Source of the DNA: Hyparrhenia diplandra
Taxonomy: Eukaryota; Streptophyta; Magnoliopsida; Poales; Poaceae
Direction of reading: 5' to 3'
DNA length: 64,000 nucleotides
NCBI GenBank assembly: GCA_015847255.1
Contig: JADLZK010007807.1
Span: 1-64,000, forward strand
The stretch's first letter is position 1, and each line of letters starts with the position of its first letter. Below, one piece after another: positions 10,432 to 22,145 of the stretch. Below the pieces are notes generated by a model, which was given only the letters and a program-made list of their open reading frames with translations, was not told the DNA's origin and did no database searches. Both the position numbers and the translations under genes were made by a program.

Positions 10432-13400
10432 CTGAGCAGCGCCATCCCTCGATGTAGGCGATAAATTCGCCGCCAGATCCCGAGAACTCCCGCCCAGCCT
10501 CAGCCTCGGGCCGTTTACTGCCGCCGCCTGGCCGCGCTCCATCACGTGCTTCTTCGGGAGCCGCAGCCCTTCATCTTGTGCTTCTTTGACTCCGACCCCG
10601 TGATGTGTGAAGGAATATGGGATCGCCACGCCAGCCAAAAACGAAAATTTTCTACCCATAAACCAAGCGGGATCTACCGCTAGTTATAGATCACGGGATT
10701 ACCACCTGACGCCGTAGGGTGCACGGCCGTAGATGTATGCGATGCGTCGCCGCAGCCAGTGCCGTGCAGCTTGCGTGATCATCCGTCCGTCCGTCCTCCT
10801 CGTCTTGATTCGTCCTTGTGCTCGGGGATGCTAGCACTCTCCGGCGTGATCCCAATACGACAGTGAGGAAGCGATGCGCTCCCGCGGATCGCTAGGTCCG
10901 CGAGATGCAAGAGGCGAGGGCGTGCGGCGGCTACGCAAAGTATGGCGTGGCTTGGATTAGGTCCACGACCCCGCGCCCACCTCTCATATTTATAGGCGTC
11001 TCTAACAGGCTCCCGGAAATGGAGGCCCATTAGTAACCTAAGCCTCGCCCTAATTGAATCAAATCCGAATTAGGCCTTCTTCCCCTTAAGCGTGCGACCC
11101 TATGGGCTCACGCGCACATAGACATGGCCTCGAGTACTCCTACTTTCGGCCAATAGTTAACGGCGACCTCTAGCAAGACGTGCCAACTCCCATGTGTACG
11201 CAATGATCATATCGACGAACCACCACAAACCATATACTCGTCATTCCCTTGCCCACGATATTTGGTCCACCTCGTGGGTTAACACTTAACCCAAGCACGG
11301 CCATGCATTTCTTGATCCAATCAATGAGTGGTCCGATTATATATCTCTCTCTCATGGAGAGGGGCAATTCCATCTTGATTGACTATGTCTCACGGCATGT
11401 TTCCCCGACAAACCCGAAGACCACCTTTTATAGCTGCAATAGCGGAGAGTACGTTTGATAGTCCCTAAGTAGGTCATTTCACATCTTGAGTACATACGAC
11501 AATCTCGTGTCTAAGGACATAACGTACATGATGTATAAAGAGATAATAATAACATCTCATGTCGGGTCGATCCAGCCCCATGTCATACATGTGCCCACAC
11601 TATTAGTTTGACATCTCCATGTCTATGACTTGTGAAACATAGTCATCAACTAATACGTGTGCTGATCTAATATTCATGTGTGTTCTCACATGAACTCCGA
11701 TCGAGGACAATTATTGAATAACCAAACAAGTAAAAGAGTTTCACAAACAATTCACATAATTGCCGATCAATACAAGTTGTCTTTAATGGATATTCATGAA
11801 CACATAATATATCATGGATACAATGAAGGAATACAAATCATCTCTATGATTATCTCTAGGGCATATTCCCAACAATGTGGGCACGGGGCCTCGAGCATCT
11901 TGTCGGTGCTCCTTGTGGATCTAACCCTTCCCTCCCTGCCGGAGGGGTCTTGGCGCTTTTGTCCGCGATGGCGACGAACTCCTCGTCGTCGTCGCCATCA
12001 CGGGACGCTTGTTCTTCTTGTTCTTTCTCTTGTGGGAGCTGGAGCCGATCCTCCCGCGCCCTGCGTCTCGCCTTGAGCTTGCCCCTTGCCCGGTGATCTG
12101 CGAGACGGCGTCTCTCCTCGGCGTGGCGGTGGCGAGGTCGAGAAGCTCTTCCACGGACCTAGGGCTTCCCGACACCGAGCTCATGGATAAGGCCCTCGCA
12201 AGTGGTGCGAAGGTGAACGCGTGATGATCTCCTGAGTCTGAGGTCGGGAGAGTTGTTGCGAGCTGAGAAGCGCCGATGTAGTCGCCACAAGGCAGCTCTC
12301 CCTTTCTTTCCTTGCATCCCGCAAATCCCAGTCGTGCTCGGCCTCGCGTAGGGTGCCCCCGGAAGTTGCCGATGAAGACATCGCGGGTCCCTCCGGGGGC
12401 GGATGGTGCCCTCGGCAGTGCTCGAGCCAGAACGGGCCGAATCCAAGGTAGAGAGGCAGGTGCGGATGATGATGAAGTAGTCGCCGTCGGCTCCACCGGC
12501 CCGGGGCACCTAAGGCGGTAGTCTTCCAACCACGCGTGGCGAATTCGGTCTCCCGTTGTACTTCTGTACCGAGGTCGGGGCTTTCCGGAAGCGAAGGGAA
12601 CGGGGCCCTCGTGGATCGCGTGAGCCGAACGCCTTAGGGTCGCCGAGCTCGGCTTTCGAGCAGTGTGATCTCGCTACGATGGGCTCCACGGTCGCCGACG
12701 GCGGCTTCCTGCCAGACTCTTGTCCTCCTCGGCGTCATTATCCAGCCGCCCGCGGCATCTTAACATACGTGCGGGGTGGACAAATGCCGTCGTCGTGAGT
12801 GGTACTGCCCGCCGTCCCAGGGGCGTTCTCGTCCGCCGGCTCCGCCGTCGGGGCGGCGTTGATGGTGTCCGCGTGCGTCGCGGTTCTCGCCCAGATCCGT
12901 CGGCGTGCGTGAACCTTAGGATGAGAGGAGGCCTCGTGCTCTTCACGAAGTCGTCGGTGAGGCGTGGAGCTTACCGCTTGTTATGCTCGCTGCCTCCGCC
13001 CGCGAGCTTTTTGACTTGCTCATGGGTTGGCGTGCCTTGGGGTCCTCGAGGGACGGACAGCGAGCGAGGAGCAGCGTGGCGGCTGCGAGTTACAGGAAGC
13101 TCTCCCGAACACCCGGCGGGGAGTTGCTTCGGCGTCGTGCGTCGCGGTTGATCGCGATCGTGGGCGTCCGTGCTCGAGCTCACGCTGCGTGGGCTGCTGC
13201 TTCTCCTGCTCGGCGAGAAGAGCTTGCTTCTCTCGAGCGCCTCGGTTCGAGCTCCTCGAGCTTCGTCGAGCGTCGCCTTGACCGCGGTGCGACAGCGGGC
13301 TCGCCTTGGCGGGCAGCCAGTCTTGAGTGTGCTCAGAGTCAGCTGGAAAGAGGCGGCTATCGAGTCGCCCGTCGGGGGTGTAGCACATGCTAGCGGCGTG

Positions 13401-13898
13401 TGGGGTCGCGAGTCCATGAGGCTCATCCGTCGAGGGCGGCTTCGGCTTCGTGGTCGAGTTTCTGCGGGGCTCATTGCCCCGAAAAAGGGGAGACCCGGCT
13501 GGCGTTGGGGAGTACATCTTGGCGTCTGCTGCCGCGAACTTCGTCCACCGGCAGATCGCGTCCTCACCGGCGAGCGGAGGGACGGCGTTGGCGATGGAGA
13601 AGGTGACATCGCGAGCGAGCCTGCGTGGGCTCGGCGTCCGGGGATGTCGGGAAGGAGGTCCTTGTCGGGGCGAAAAGCGGTCGCCCGCCCGCGTGATGGG
13701 GCGAGGCGGGCTCGGTGGAGCCTTGCCCCATGTTAGTGAGGGCGAGTCGTGTGAGCGCCACGCGGGCGCGAGGATATCCCTCCGCGCGCATCGGCCGGGC
13801 GAGCAGCTCCCACGAGGGACTTCTCGGGCGGTGCGGTGAAGTCGAGCGCCGAAGCGCGGCCGAGAGCGCTCGGCCGGCGGTAGCGAAGAAGAAGCCAT
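10432..13898 (-). pseudogene. gag of Tat copy 1, interrupted by a solo LTR and frameshifts
   Basis: A minus-strand start, MASSSLPPAE, lies at 13898 just inside the 5' LTR and matches MASSSSCPAG at 36103 in copy 2. The conserved gag core is near 12500-12170, with DYFII, a GNF-type stretch and CEGLIHELG near the end. The segment is interrupted between 10603 and 11879 by an Angela-type solo LTR with a 5 bp duplication. Downstream of it, a DEGLRLPKKHV-type stretch near 10550 corresponds to KMKDCRLLKKHV in copy 2. Structural gag proteins form the particle; this copy cannot. Confidence 0.75.
10608..11874 (-). mobile_element. Solo LTR of an Angela/BARE-type Copia element
   Basis: On the minus strand it starts TGTTGGGAATATGCCCTAG, the diagnostic start of the Angela/BARE/WIS LTR family, and ends CCCATATTCCTTCA. 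Length is 1267 bp. It is flanked by the perfect 5 bp target duplication ATGTG (10603-10607 and 11875-11879). A TATA box (minus CTATAAATATG) lies near 10986-10996. With one LTR and no internal region, it is a solo LTR left by recombination between two LTRs. It is AT-balanced and shows no sign of the indel noise seen in the surrounding GC-rich element. Confidence 0.95.
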
Positions 13899-13958
13899 CG
13901 GCGGAAGATCGTCGCACTAGCGCTCTAACCCCTACGCGCGCCAACTATGCCGTGGGTC

Positions 13959-15029
13959 TAATACCACCGCCACAATATATCCGCTAATGCGTGCTCAATG
14001 GCCTAGCTCTAGAGACAATGACACAAGGTTTATCTTGTTCGGGCGAGATCGCTCCCCTAGTCCAAAGGTGATCACTATCCGAGCTCAAACGCTTCATACC
14101 GGTGCGCATAAGCGAAATGAGAGAGGGATCGGGCTCCCAAGTCTATAAGATTGAGGCAAGTGCCAATATCAAGTGGGATGAGCGGCGAAGACTAATGCTT
14201 TCTTCTTGGTCCTGCGCTCGACCGAGACCCCTACCCCTCCTTTTATAGTAACAAGGGGAGCAGGCGCGTGAGCTCTCGGGTCGAGGCGGGGAGTGGATGG
14301 AATAATGAACTAAGAGCGGTGTAGGTGAGAGAGCTCTCTCGAACGAAGCTCGATTGATTGGCCAGAGCTCTCTTCGAGCTCTGGCAGCTTGATTGCCGAG
14401 TCCGGGCCGCCCGACGCCGCGAATCCGGGTCCGGCGAGGTCGCGCCCGTGGGCGCCCCCTAATCGAGTTGGAACCGGTCTCGTCGCTGTGGGCATGGCCA
14501 TGGCCATACCGGATGAGGTGCGATACGCCGCTCAGACAGAGTGCATCGGTGGTGACGCCGTTGTAGTCGGCGGGGTATGGAGAGGTGATCGATGGAATGC
14601 CCGGCTGCCATCGCTTCCTCGCGGCTACGCGTTCGCTGGGGGTGGCGTCGACCGCATTGCGCCTTCTCCGCTGCGGACGCCAAGCGGGACGAGCTCGTTG
14701 TCGGACGCCATCGCGGCGGCTCGCCGAGCTCGAGCTCGAGCGAGGCGGAAGAGGTCCCGCTTTTGGAGAGCCTCCCGCGACACGGATCTGTAGAGGTTTC
14801 CCGCCGGACCTCGAAAGGACGGGAGCGAGGTCCCCTTCGAGAGAGCCCCGAGTTCGAGAGAGTTTGGTCGTGGGCGAGGGGGATCACCCCAATGGCCATC
14901 CCGGTGCGGTCCCTTGGCTCCTGGGAGCTTGTGCGACCTGAGGAGAGGCTCCTTGGCGATTGTCACCGAGACAGGGTGTCGTGGGCCTTAATTTGATTGG
15001 TTGGGGGTATCCTAAATATCGAACCCCCA
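13959..15029 (-). repeat. 5' LTR of Tat copy 1
   Basis: Full LTR, 1071 bp. The inner edge is set by comparison with copy 2, where the equivalent sequence begins TGATATCGCG and is preceded by the GCGCGCCAAC-type primer-site side. The outer edge, with CGAACCCCCA at its plus-strand end, is set because both LTRs lose similarity at that point. A TATA-like TTTTATAGTAACAA lies near 14240. Confidence 0.8.
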
Positions 15030-15034
15030 CGGTC

Positions 15035-15983
15035 ATACTCTTGCTCTTCTTGTCCATCTTGCCACTCTTGTATCCCTTCTTCTTTTCCTTCTCTTTCTTG
15101 ATTGGGCAATTGGCTAGCACATGGTTGGGACTATCGCACTCAAAGCATAAGCGTTGGCTCATCACTTCTCTTGGATGAATCACTTATCTTTCTTGTGCCA
15201 AAGCCCTTCCCTCTTGTTCTTCAAGACTTTGCTAAACTTTCTCACAAACATATCAAATTCTTGATCAATTTCGTCCAAGTCTACATATTCCTCATTTTCT
15301 TCTTCTTCTTGTGCCTTGGCCTTGCCCTTTGCCTTGGATGAGGTGGCGGCTTTGAATGCCACAACCTTCTTATTCTTGTCATCTTCCTTCTCATCACCAC
15401 TAGCTTCACATTGCTCATCGGTCAAGACTTCACCAAGTACTTCACTAGGTGACATGGTATCCAATGCTCCTCTAAACAAGATTTTTCTCAACACACTAAA
15501 TTTCTTGGGCAAGCACATCAAGAATTTGTGCCCAAAGTCACGATCCAAGGTCTTCACACCCAATGCCTTGAGATCATTCACTATGACTTGGAGCCTATGG
15601 AACATATCGGGATGCTCTCATCTTTCTTCATTTTGAAGTTCTCAAACTCACTCTTGAGCATATAAAACTTGACACTCTTCACAACTTTTGTGCCCTCATA
15701 GGTCTCACATAACTTCTCCCACACTTCATTTGTTCTCTCTAGATCCTTGATGTCTTCGAATACTTTAACATCCATGCCATTGTAGAGAGTGTTCAATACC
15801 ATTGTGTTGCTTTGCTTGTTGGCCTTGTCGGTGGGAGTGAGGTTGGTGGTGTCAAGAATGACATAGTCCTTCTCGGTGACATCCCATACTTGGTCATTGA
15901 TTGATCCCAAAGTACATTCTCATGGTTCTCTTCCAATGATCAAATTTCTTGACTTCATCAAAGAGCGAGGCTTTCCCCAACAT
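15035..15983 (-). pseudogene. Copia gag (UBN2 type) with CCHC zinc knuckle, truncated
   Basis: The minus-strand start is MLGKASLFDEVKKFDHWKRT at 15983. A one-base shift near 15905 leads into INDQVWDVTEKDYVILD, then NEVWEKLCETYEGT, a second shift near 15605, and MFHRLQVIVNDLKALG and GHKFLMCLPKKFS. An acidic, lysine-rich linker follows, then CFECDSPNHVLANC, a CX2CX4HX4C zinc knuckle, near 15115-15155. This is the UBN2-type gag of Copia elements; the protein packages element RNA. The frame is lost at 15035 where Tat copy 1 is inserted. Confidence 0.85.
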
Positions 15984-16050
15984 AGTTGAACACAACATGA
16001 GCTATATTTTGCACCGAAGGATGTTAAGCTTTGCAAACACGGTGACCACG

Positions 16051-16061
16051 GCTCGATACCA
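16051..16061 (-). other. Primer-binding site (initiator tRNA-Met type)
   Basis: The minus strand reads TGGTATCGAGC, two bases inside the LTR end. It differs from the usual Copia primer site TGGTATCAGAGC by loss of one A. It sets the LTR edge at 16064. Confidence 0.8.
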
Positions 16062-16063
16062 CT

Positions 16064-17325
16064 TGTAAGGTTCTAGATGGCTAGAGGGCTGGTGAATAGC
16101 CTTTTTAAAAATCTACAAAGTCACTTAGCAAACCGATTAGTAAAACAAAAGGCGTTAATGTGGTTTTTTAGCTCTAATGTCTTGCAAGCCTTCTAGTGAC
16201 AATTCTTGATATATACTATGATCTCTATGTCACACAAGTGCTATGTCACTACTCTATCTAGTGAGCAAACCTAGATAAGCCTTATGCTAGCAAGAACACC
16301 TCTGAGAAGCACAAGCTAGCTCTCTACTCAAGATAAACTAGGAAAGTAAATGCAAAGAGGAAAGCTTGTTATACCGACGTGTAGGGGCAATGATCCAATC
16401 ACCGATGAAGAATAAGATCAACAACAATATAATGAAGGAGCCAATCACCAAGACAATGAGACAATCAATTTATCCCGAGGTTCACATACGCACCGGGTGG
16501 CTACGTCCTCGTTGTGTCGACCAACACCTTGATGGTCCTTGGGATTGGCGGTGCCCTTGCCAATGGCCTCCTCGAGCTCTCCAAGGCACCACGCACAAGT
16601 GTGTAGCTCAATGACACGAGCAATTTACTAGAGTGGCTTTTTGGCGCTCCGCCCGGGAATAAGCCAAAGAACCCCTCACAAATCAACCGGAGGTGGCCAA
16701 GAACAATCTCCAACTCTTGCCAACGCCTCCACAATCACCGAGCCGGTCTAGGAGTGGTGCTCTCCAAGAGCAACAAGAAACCACCGACAACGGCGACCCC
16801 TCAAGTGCCTCTAAATACAACTCTCAAAGCAATGCACTTGAATCACCACCAATCTCTCAAGAATGTGCTCACAAGCAAGTGGGAGAGAGTGGGTGAGGGT
16901 TGGCTCAACTCAAAGTATGTTAGGATGAATCAAAATGTCCAAGAGAGAGAGCAAGAGCCGGCCACACAAGTATATATAAGCCCCCAAACAAATAGAGCCG
17001 TTGGGGGCTGAACACGCTTCTCGCATGCGCCGAGGATGCGCGGTGGCCACGCTGGCCGGCATGGGGCAGCGTTCACGACAAGCCGCCGGCCTCGAGGGCG
17101 TGGCGTCCGGCGCAGCCGGGACGCGATGCCCCCCCGCCGAGGGCGCTACGGGCTAGCGTCCGGCGCACCGGTGGCGTCGGGCGTGGCGTCGGGCGCTGCC
17201 ATCAGCAGCGCTTCTGACCGGCAGCTCTACACCACGCCCGGGACGCGGGGTTGAAACCCGGCGTCCGGATAACTACCGGCGGCGGCTCCTCCGGCGTCCG
17301 GAGGCGACTTTCGCTGAAGTTTCAT
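16064..17325 (-). repeat. 5' LTR of the Sirevirus-type Copia element
   Basis: On the plus strand it begins TGTAAGGTTCTAGATGG next to the primer site. The U3 part (17030-17310) is rich in GCGTCCGG motifs. A minus-strand TATA box lies in GGCTTATATATACTTG near 16966-16981. The outer edge is estimated from the end of the GC-rich part (GAAGTTTCA at about 17325), as no second LTR is available. Confidence 0.65.
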
Positions 17326-17599
17326 CATGTGGTTGTGCGAACTTCTCACCATGCTACTCAACAAGTATACCAAGTTGAGCCGCGAGTTAGCATGTTTTCT
17401 CCACAAATTTGCATCCGGGCAATAGAAAATAAAGCGTTTCATTTTCTGGCGTTTCATTCCACAAATTTGTTGACAATGGGAAGTCTGAACTTCTGAACCT
17501 CATTGCCTATCATGTCAGTCACCAACATACTGAGCCATACCCTTTGACAAGCTCCTGCCGCTGCTGCAACATATACTGCTTCATACGAAGACAAGGTCA
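17326..17599. other. Intergenic/old repeat sequence, nothing recognised
   Basis: This moderately AT-rich stretch lies between the Copia LTR and the older Copia fragment. A short direct repeat (GCGTTTCATTTTCTGGCGTTT) lies near 17431-17455. No gene is seen. Confidence 0.4.
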
Positions 17600-18178
17600 C
17601 CACCTTCTGTTTCTATGAAGTCCAAGTCACCATATTGGAACCTAAGTAAAATACCACTCCAGAAGTGCCCCTGCAGTGTACTAGATCACCTGAATGTGTG
17701 GGGGTTGAGTACTGGGGACACCCAAACAATGGAACCATCTGCGCAGATGGTGGTGATGCTGGCTTAGGTGCCCCAGATTGTGGACTACCTTGCTCAGCAT
17801 CTGTTGTTACTTGGGCTACAGTAGACTGAAATTCTCTGATGAAGAGTTCAGGTCTGTCTTGATGGCGGTCACAACTTCTGCTCCAGCTGCAGCCTTTGTT
17901 CTCTTCAAAGTTGAAATCTCCACTAACTTGCAGCTTCTTTGAGTCAGGATCATACATCCTCATCCTATAGCCTTTGGTACCTTATGGATAACCCAAAGCA
18001 CCATCTTCACTGATCTATCACTCAGTTTTCTCACCCCTGGCGTACAAACAGGCCAGGACCCGTTCCTGGTCAGGATCTGGGCACGTGGCCACCCATGCCA
18101 TTTAAAATAGAATAGAACCGACGAACAACGCCCAGCAGGGACCGGCGCATAACTGGAACACACACTGATCCTTGACAA
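17600..18178 (-). pseudogene. Copia integrase C-terminal fragment, old and degraded
   Basis: The minus strand encodes VRKLSDRSVKMV, then after a one-base shift a LGY-G-KGYR stretch, then MYDPDSKKL and FEENKGCSWS. This is the characteristic end of the Copia integrase/pre-RT region (KL-DRS, YDP, FEEN). The following linker is Ser/Pro-rich as usual. It is a fragment without LTRs nearby. It is too diverged to say whether it belongs to the neighbouring Copia element. Confidence 0.8.
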
Positions 18179-18384
18179 GTTAGCTCTACGTCACCACAAT
18201 TCATACAGACTAAAGTCAAAAGTCACGCGATGCAATAGACAAAACATGTATCCAATTTCTCTCTTGTCAATCTAATATTTTTAAAGGAAAAAGTTTCCTT
18301 TTGTCAAAGATTTTCAGACAACCTCACAGCCTACATATTCAGTTATCTCCCTGATGGTGCCAGGCAAGCAAGAAGCTAGACGCA
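18179..18384. other. Spacer upstream of the carboxypeptidase relic
   Basis: AT-rich 200 bases between the Copia fragment and the SCPL relic. It probably contains the old upstream region of the SCPL gene. No clear TATA box was chosen. Confidence 0.35.
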
Positions 18385-19790
18385 ATGCCAATGATGGCAG
18401 CTCCTCCCCCAGTTTCCCTCCTCGTGGTCGTCCTCGCCGCTACCGCGGCTTCCTGTAGGCTTCGGCGGCCACCATATTCCCCGAGGAAGAAGCCCTGCCG
18501 ACCAAGTCCGGCTACCTCCCGATCCCCCCGGCCAACGCATCTCTCCACTACGCCTTCTACGAGGCCAGCGACCCGGTAACCCCAGCGGCAACCACGCCGC
18601 TGCTCTGCGGCTCGAGGGCGGTCGGCTTATCCTCCTTCGCCAAAGAACTTCTACCTGATCGGCCCCTCACGTCTTCTCCTTGTCCAAACGCTCCAACACC
18701 ACCTCCTCCTCCTCCGCGTTCTCTTTTGTCACCCAACCCCTACGCGTGGAACCCGGCGGTTCGGGCTCCTCTTCCTCGACAGCCCGCTCGGTACGGCTAC
18801 AGCATGGCGCCATCGCCCTCCGCCATCCACATCTCAGCATCGTGATCGCTGAGCACGCCCTCGCCACGCCTCCGGTGCTTCCTCTCCGGACAGCCGGATG
18901 GCAGCAGCACCTTCTGTGATCGGCGCTCTTCCTCACCGGCGAGAGCTACGCCCGGCAAGACCATCCCCACGGGCTGAGCGCTCATCCTGCCAATTTAACC
19001 CGACGCTTTCCGAGCGGGGAGCGCATCAACCTTCGCGCGTGGCCATGGAACGGCTTGGTGCACCCGGTGGCGCAGTGACCACGCACGCCGATGTCCTTCT
19101 ACTTCATGGGCCCCTCATCGGGGCGGAATCGAGGCGCGAGGCGAGGCCATGCAGCGGAGGTGGTGGCGGGGGCTGCCGCGGAGCGGTGGGATGAAGCGAC
19201 GGACGGTACAGGTCTTTGGCGTCGGGCCGGGCGTGCGCAACGCCACGGGGCTCACGCCGCCGCTCGGCGTGGCGGTGCCGGACACGACGCTGGTGTCCCA
19301 GCTCGCCGGCACCATGAGTTCATGAACGACGCCAGGTCCGGCGGCGCTGGCGCCCGAGGCGACGCTGCTCGAAGTTCGCTATCAACGCAGTCGTCGGGTG
19401 GCGATGCACGACAACATGATGAAGAGCGCCAAGAGGGAGGTGGAGGCGCCGTTCGGGACGCTGGCCGCGTCGCTATCGCCGCCCACGCCGTCCTGCAACA
19501 GGGAATCCGTGACGCACAGGTGGGGGTGGTGTCCGTGGAGGCGTGGCTGCGCGGGAGCTGGACTGGGACGGGTTTCGCGTTTCCACGACGCCCCCACGTG
19601 GTGGCGGCAAAGCACCAGCGGCGCCGGACAGCATGAAGGAGGCTCGCTGGGTACGTGCAGAAGCATGGCGCCCTCATGCACGCCGCCAGTACGCAGCCGG
19701 CACTTTGTGCCAAGGAGCAGGGGCGGCGGGCGCAGGAGATGATCGAGAACTGGGTGTTTGACAAGGGCTTGTTCTGCAGCGACGGCGTAA
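18385..19790 (+). pseudogene. Serine carboxypeptidase-like gene (SCPL50/51 type), frameshifted
   Basis: The start is MPMMAAPPPVSLLVVVLAAT, a hydrophobic signal-peptide-like N terminus. In changing frames follow KSGYLPIPPANASLHYAFYE (near 18508-18560), a broken LEGG stretch (near 18605), GESYA of the nucleophile elbow (18937-18951), and ERINLR- and HPVAQ-type sequence near 19020-19075. Further on come DAGRVAIAAHAVLQQGIRDA and VGVVSVEAWLRG near 19455-19560, and EMIENWVFDKGLFCSDGV at the 3' end (19735-19790). The order and length of about 1.4 kb fit a single-exon family S10 peptidase, a secreted or vacuolar hydrolase or acyltransferase. At GESYA the next Gly codon is shifted by one extra C. All breaks are small indels, so this may be a recent pseudogene or an intact gene with sequence errors. 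Confidence 0.85.
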
Positions 19791-20325
19791 AAGCAATGCG
19801 ATGCGTCTTGTTGTGCACGTGCAGGCCATTTTCATCCGAAATTCCGAATATTTAATAATTTATTTTAATGTCATACTGTATGATAAAGTTTTTTAGTTAT
19901 ATTGTGTATAAAATAAAGCTCAGTTCAGTATTCAAAAAGTAATAAATAAATCTAATAACAAACACAAAAATGATAGAGATGTGTCGTCAAAACATTTCAA
20001 AAAAGGTAAAAAACTCAAGAGGCCAGCCACTCGCTTAAAATAAGCAATACGTTCTTCAGAAGCAAGACGCCAGAAGCTGCAAGAGAAGTGCAACGGCTGG
20101 CCCAACTTACGAAGCGGATGGCATACATCCAGAAGAAGCAACCTAGTATGCAGAACTCTGAGTTCTTCAGCCCAGAATGGAGATTGGATACACCCGTGGT
20201 CCAGCGCCCATTAGCGTGACTAGAGCCTAGAGGGCCGGCGAAGAATAGAAAGGCCCATTTAGGGTTGCTCTAATGCCCATTTGTCTTAGGATTATTGTTC
20301 TTCCATCACAATGCATGGGCATATT
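19791..20325. other. Intergenic DNA downstream of the SCPL relic
   Basis: AT-rich to about 19980, then mixed sequence. A coding-like stretch near 20000-20160 is open on the minus strand but matches nothing I recognise. No repeat ends are seen. Confidence 0.4.
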
Positions 20326-22145
20326 TGTAACACCCTGAAATTTGCATTCTTGAAAAATAATTTAAAATAAATAAAATATGCATTTTTGTGCTCATGCAAA
20401 TATAGGGAATAAATAATTTTTATGAAATTTAAAAACCAATCATAAGGCTAGATACATGATTGAGCATACATGCTGGTGCATATTTATTTATGTGATGTCT
20501 GGTTTTTAACTGAAATGGAATTTTATTTCAAAACCCATTTGAAAAAAGCAATTTGAAAAAGAGATTAAATAAAAGAAAAGTGTTTTCTTTTCCCTTTCTA
20601 TTCCTTTCTCAGTTTAGCCCGTAGGCCCAGCCGGCCTATTTCGTTTCTTCCTTGTTTCTCATTTGCTGGCCCGAGCCCCGCCTTGTTTCATTCTGGGCCG
20701 GCCCAACTCAGCAGCTGCTGCCGCAGCGTTGCTCATCCCTCCCTCCTTTGCTTGTTGCCACTGACGTGCGGGTCCCTCCGCTACAGTGTCGCCCTCTATC
20801 CATGGGATCGAGTCGGACTCCGTTCTCTGCCGAACGAAATCCCAACGAATTGCTCCCGGATTTCCTCGCGATTCAACGTGATCTCCACGCCCGTCCTCGC
20901 CTATAAGTAGCGCCGCCACCCATTCACACCGAATTTCCCATCTATTGGCCCTCTCGCCCGCACCTCCGCCAGAGCACCAGCGCCGCCATTCGCCCTTGCT
21001 CGCGTCGCCGCGTTCGGGAGCATCGCCCCGCCGCCGTTCATCATCTTCAGCAGTGTCGTCGAGGTTCGCGTCGAGGTTGCTCAGCGGTTAGACTTGTTTC
21101 CTTCACGATTTCCGTCGTAATTGCTCACGTCGCGTCGTCGGGTTTTTCAGAGCTCCGCCGCCCGCCGCCGTTCCTCGCTGTTCATCTCCGTCAGCCGTCC
21201 TCGCCTGATTCGTCGCGTTGGTGAGACCGCCTTGACCTTCCGTTATTTCCGCGCTCTCAATTTGTTAGATTAAGGCCGCTGGGGCCGATTTCGCGCGCCG
21301 GCGAGCCCGCTCGCCGCCGGCCATGGCTGTACGTCGCACACCCGCGCGTTCCGCCCGCGCGCGCTCGCGTCCACATCACTAGTACCGCCAGCTCGTCCTA
21401 ACGCGGTACGCATCGCTGATCCGTACGCGCCGACGACCAGCGCCGCCGTCGTTTTCAGGCTGCGCCGCCGCTGGCCACTGTGCCGGCCGGCGTTGACACC
21501 TCTCACACCTACACGATCTAATCTGAGCCGCCTGAGTTGAATCGGACGATCCAGATCGGGAGGTACCCCTTCGTTCGCACTTTTGCTAAAGAAACCCCTG
21601 CAGGATTACATTTTACCGATGCAGTCCTTGGCCTGATCTGAAATCCCGATTTCATTTATTTATTTTAAATCGAAAACGTTTTCAGTTTATTTACATCAAT
21701 GCCATTGTTACTGTTTTGCTTATAACTTTCTCGTTTTAAGTCCAAATCGAGCCGCTCAAGTCGCGTTAGGATCAGAAGTTAAATTTCTTACATGTCAATG
21801 CTACTGTAATTACTGTTCATCACTGTTAATTTTCGAGGTTAGATTTAATTAATTACTTTGCCCTAGCTAGTCTTGTTTTATTTATATTTTGCACGCGTTT
21901 TAGTTCATTAAGGCGTGATCTTTTTGTCTATGTGATCGTATTGAATCCTAGAATGATTTCATAAACCTTTCACTTTATTTCTGTACTATTGGTGCAATGT
22001 TCTAATTATAGGTTTGTTTGTTTTTACATGAATGATTCCTAATGCGTGTTGTTGCACGAGTAGACAAAGGAGTGCTTTTTGTGTTGGTGACCAAGAGTAT
22101 TTTTGAAGACCAAAGAAGACCAGCAACCACCACCAATTGGAAAGG

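Larger units (their letters stand above)
1..15029 (-). mobile_element. Tat-lineage Ty3/gypsy LTR retrotransposon, copy 1, degenerate, left edge outside window
   Basis: On the minus strand, reading from right to left, the order is 5' LTR, gag, aspartic protease, reverse transcriptase, RNase H with a second RNase H-like part, integrase, a spacer, a plus-strand extra gene, and the 3' LTR. This order, with an extra gene between integrase and the 3' LTR, is that of the Tat lineage (Grande, RIRE2, Retand). Domains are recognisable but broken by many small frameshifts, so no polyprotein is open. The right flank is Copia gag, so this copy inserted into an older Copia element. The outer end reads TG followed by GGGGTTCGATATTTAGG on the minus strand at 15029. 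The left target duplication lies outside the window. Confidence 0.9.
15030..17325 (-). mobile_element. Sirevirus-type Copia element, 5' part (LTR, primer site, most of gag), truncated by Tat copy 1
   Basis: On the minus strand the order is LTR (about 17325-16064), an initiator-Met primer site, and gag up to 15030, where Tat copy 1 begins. The rest of the element should lie beyond the left edge of the window, on the other side of Tat copy 1. Gag type and GTCCGG-rich LTR suggest the Sirevirus (Maximus/SIRE) lineage. Confidence 0.75.

Noticed and set aside
20000..20160. Coding-like minus-strand stretch between the SCPL relic and the gypsy LTR
   Set aside because: Only about 60 codons, no recognised motif and no splice context.
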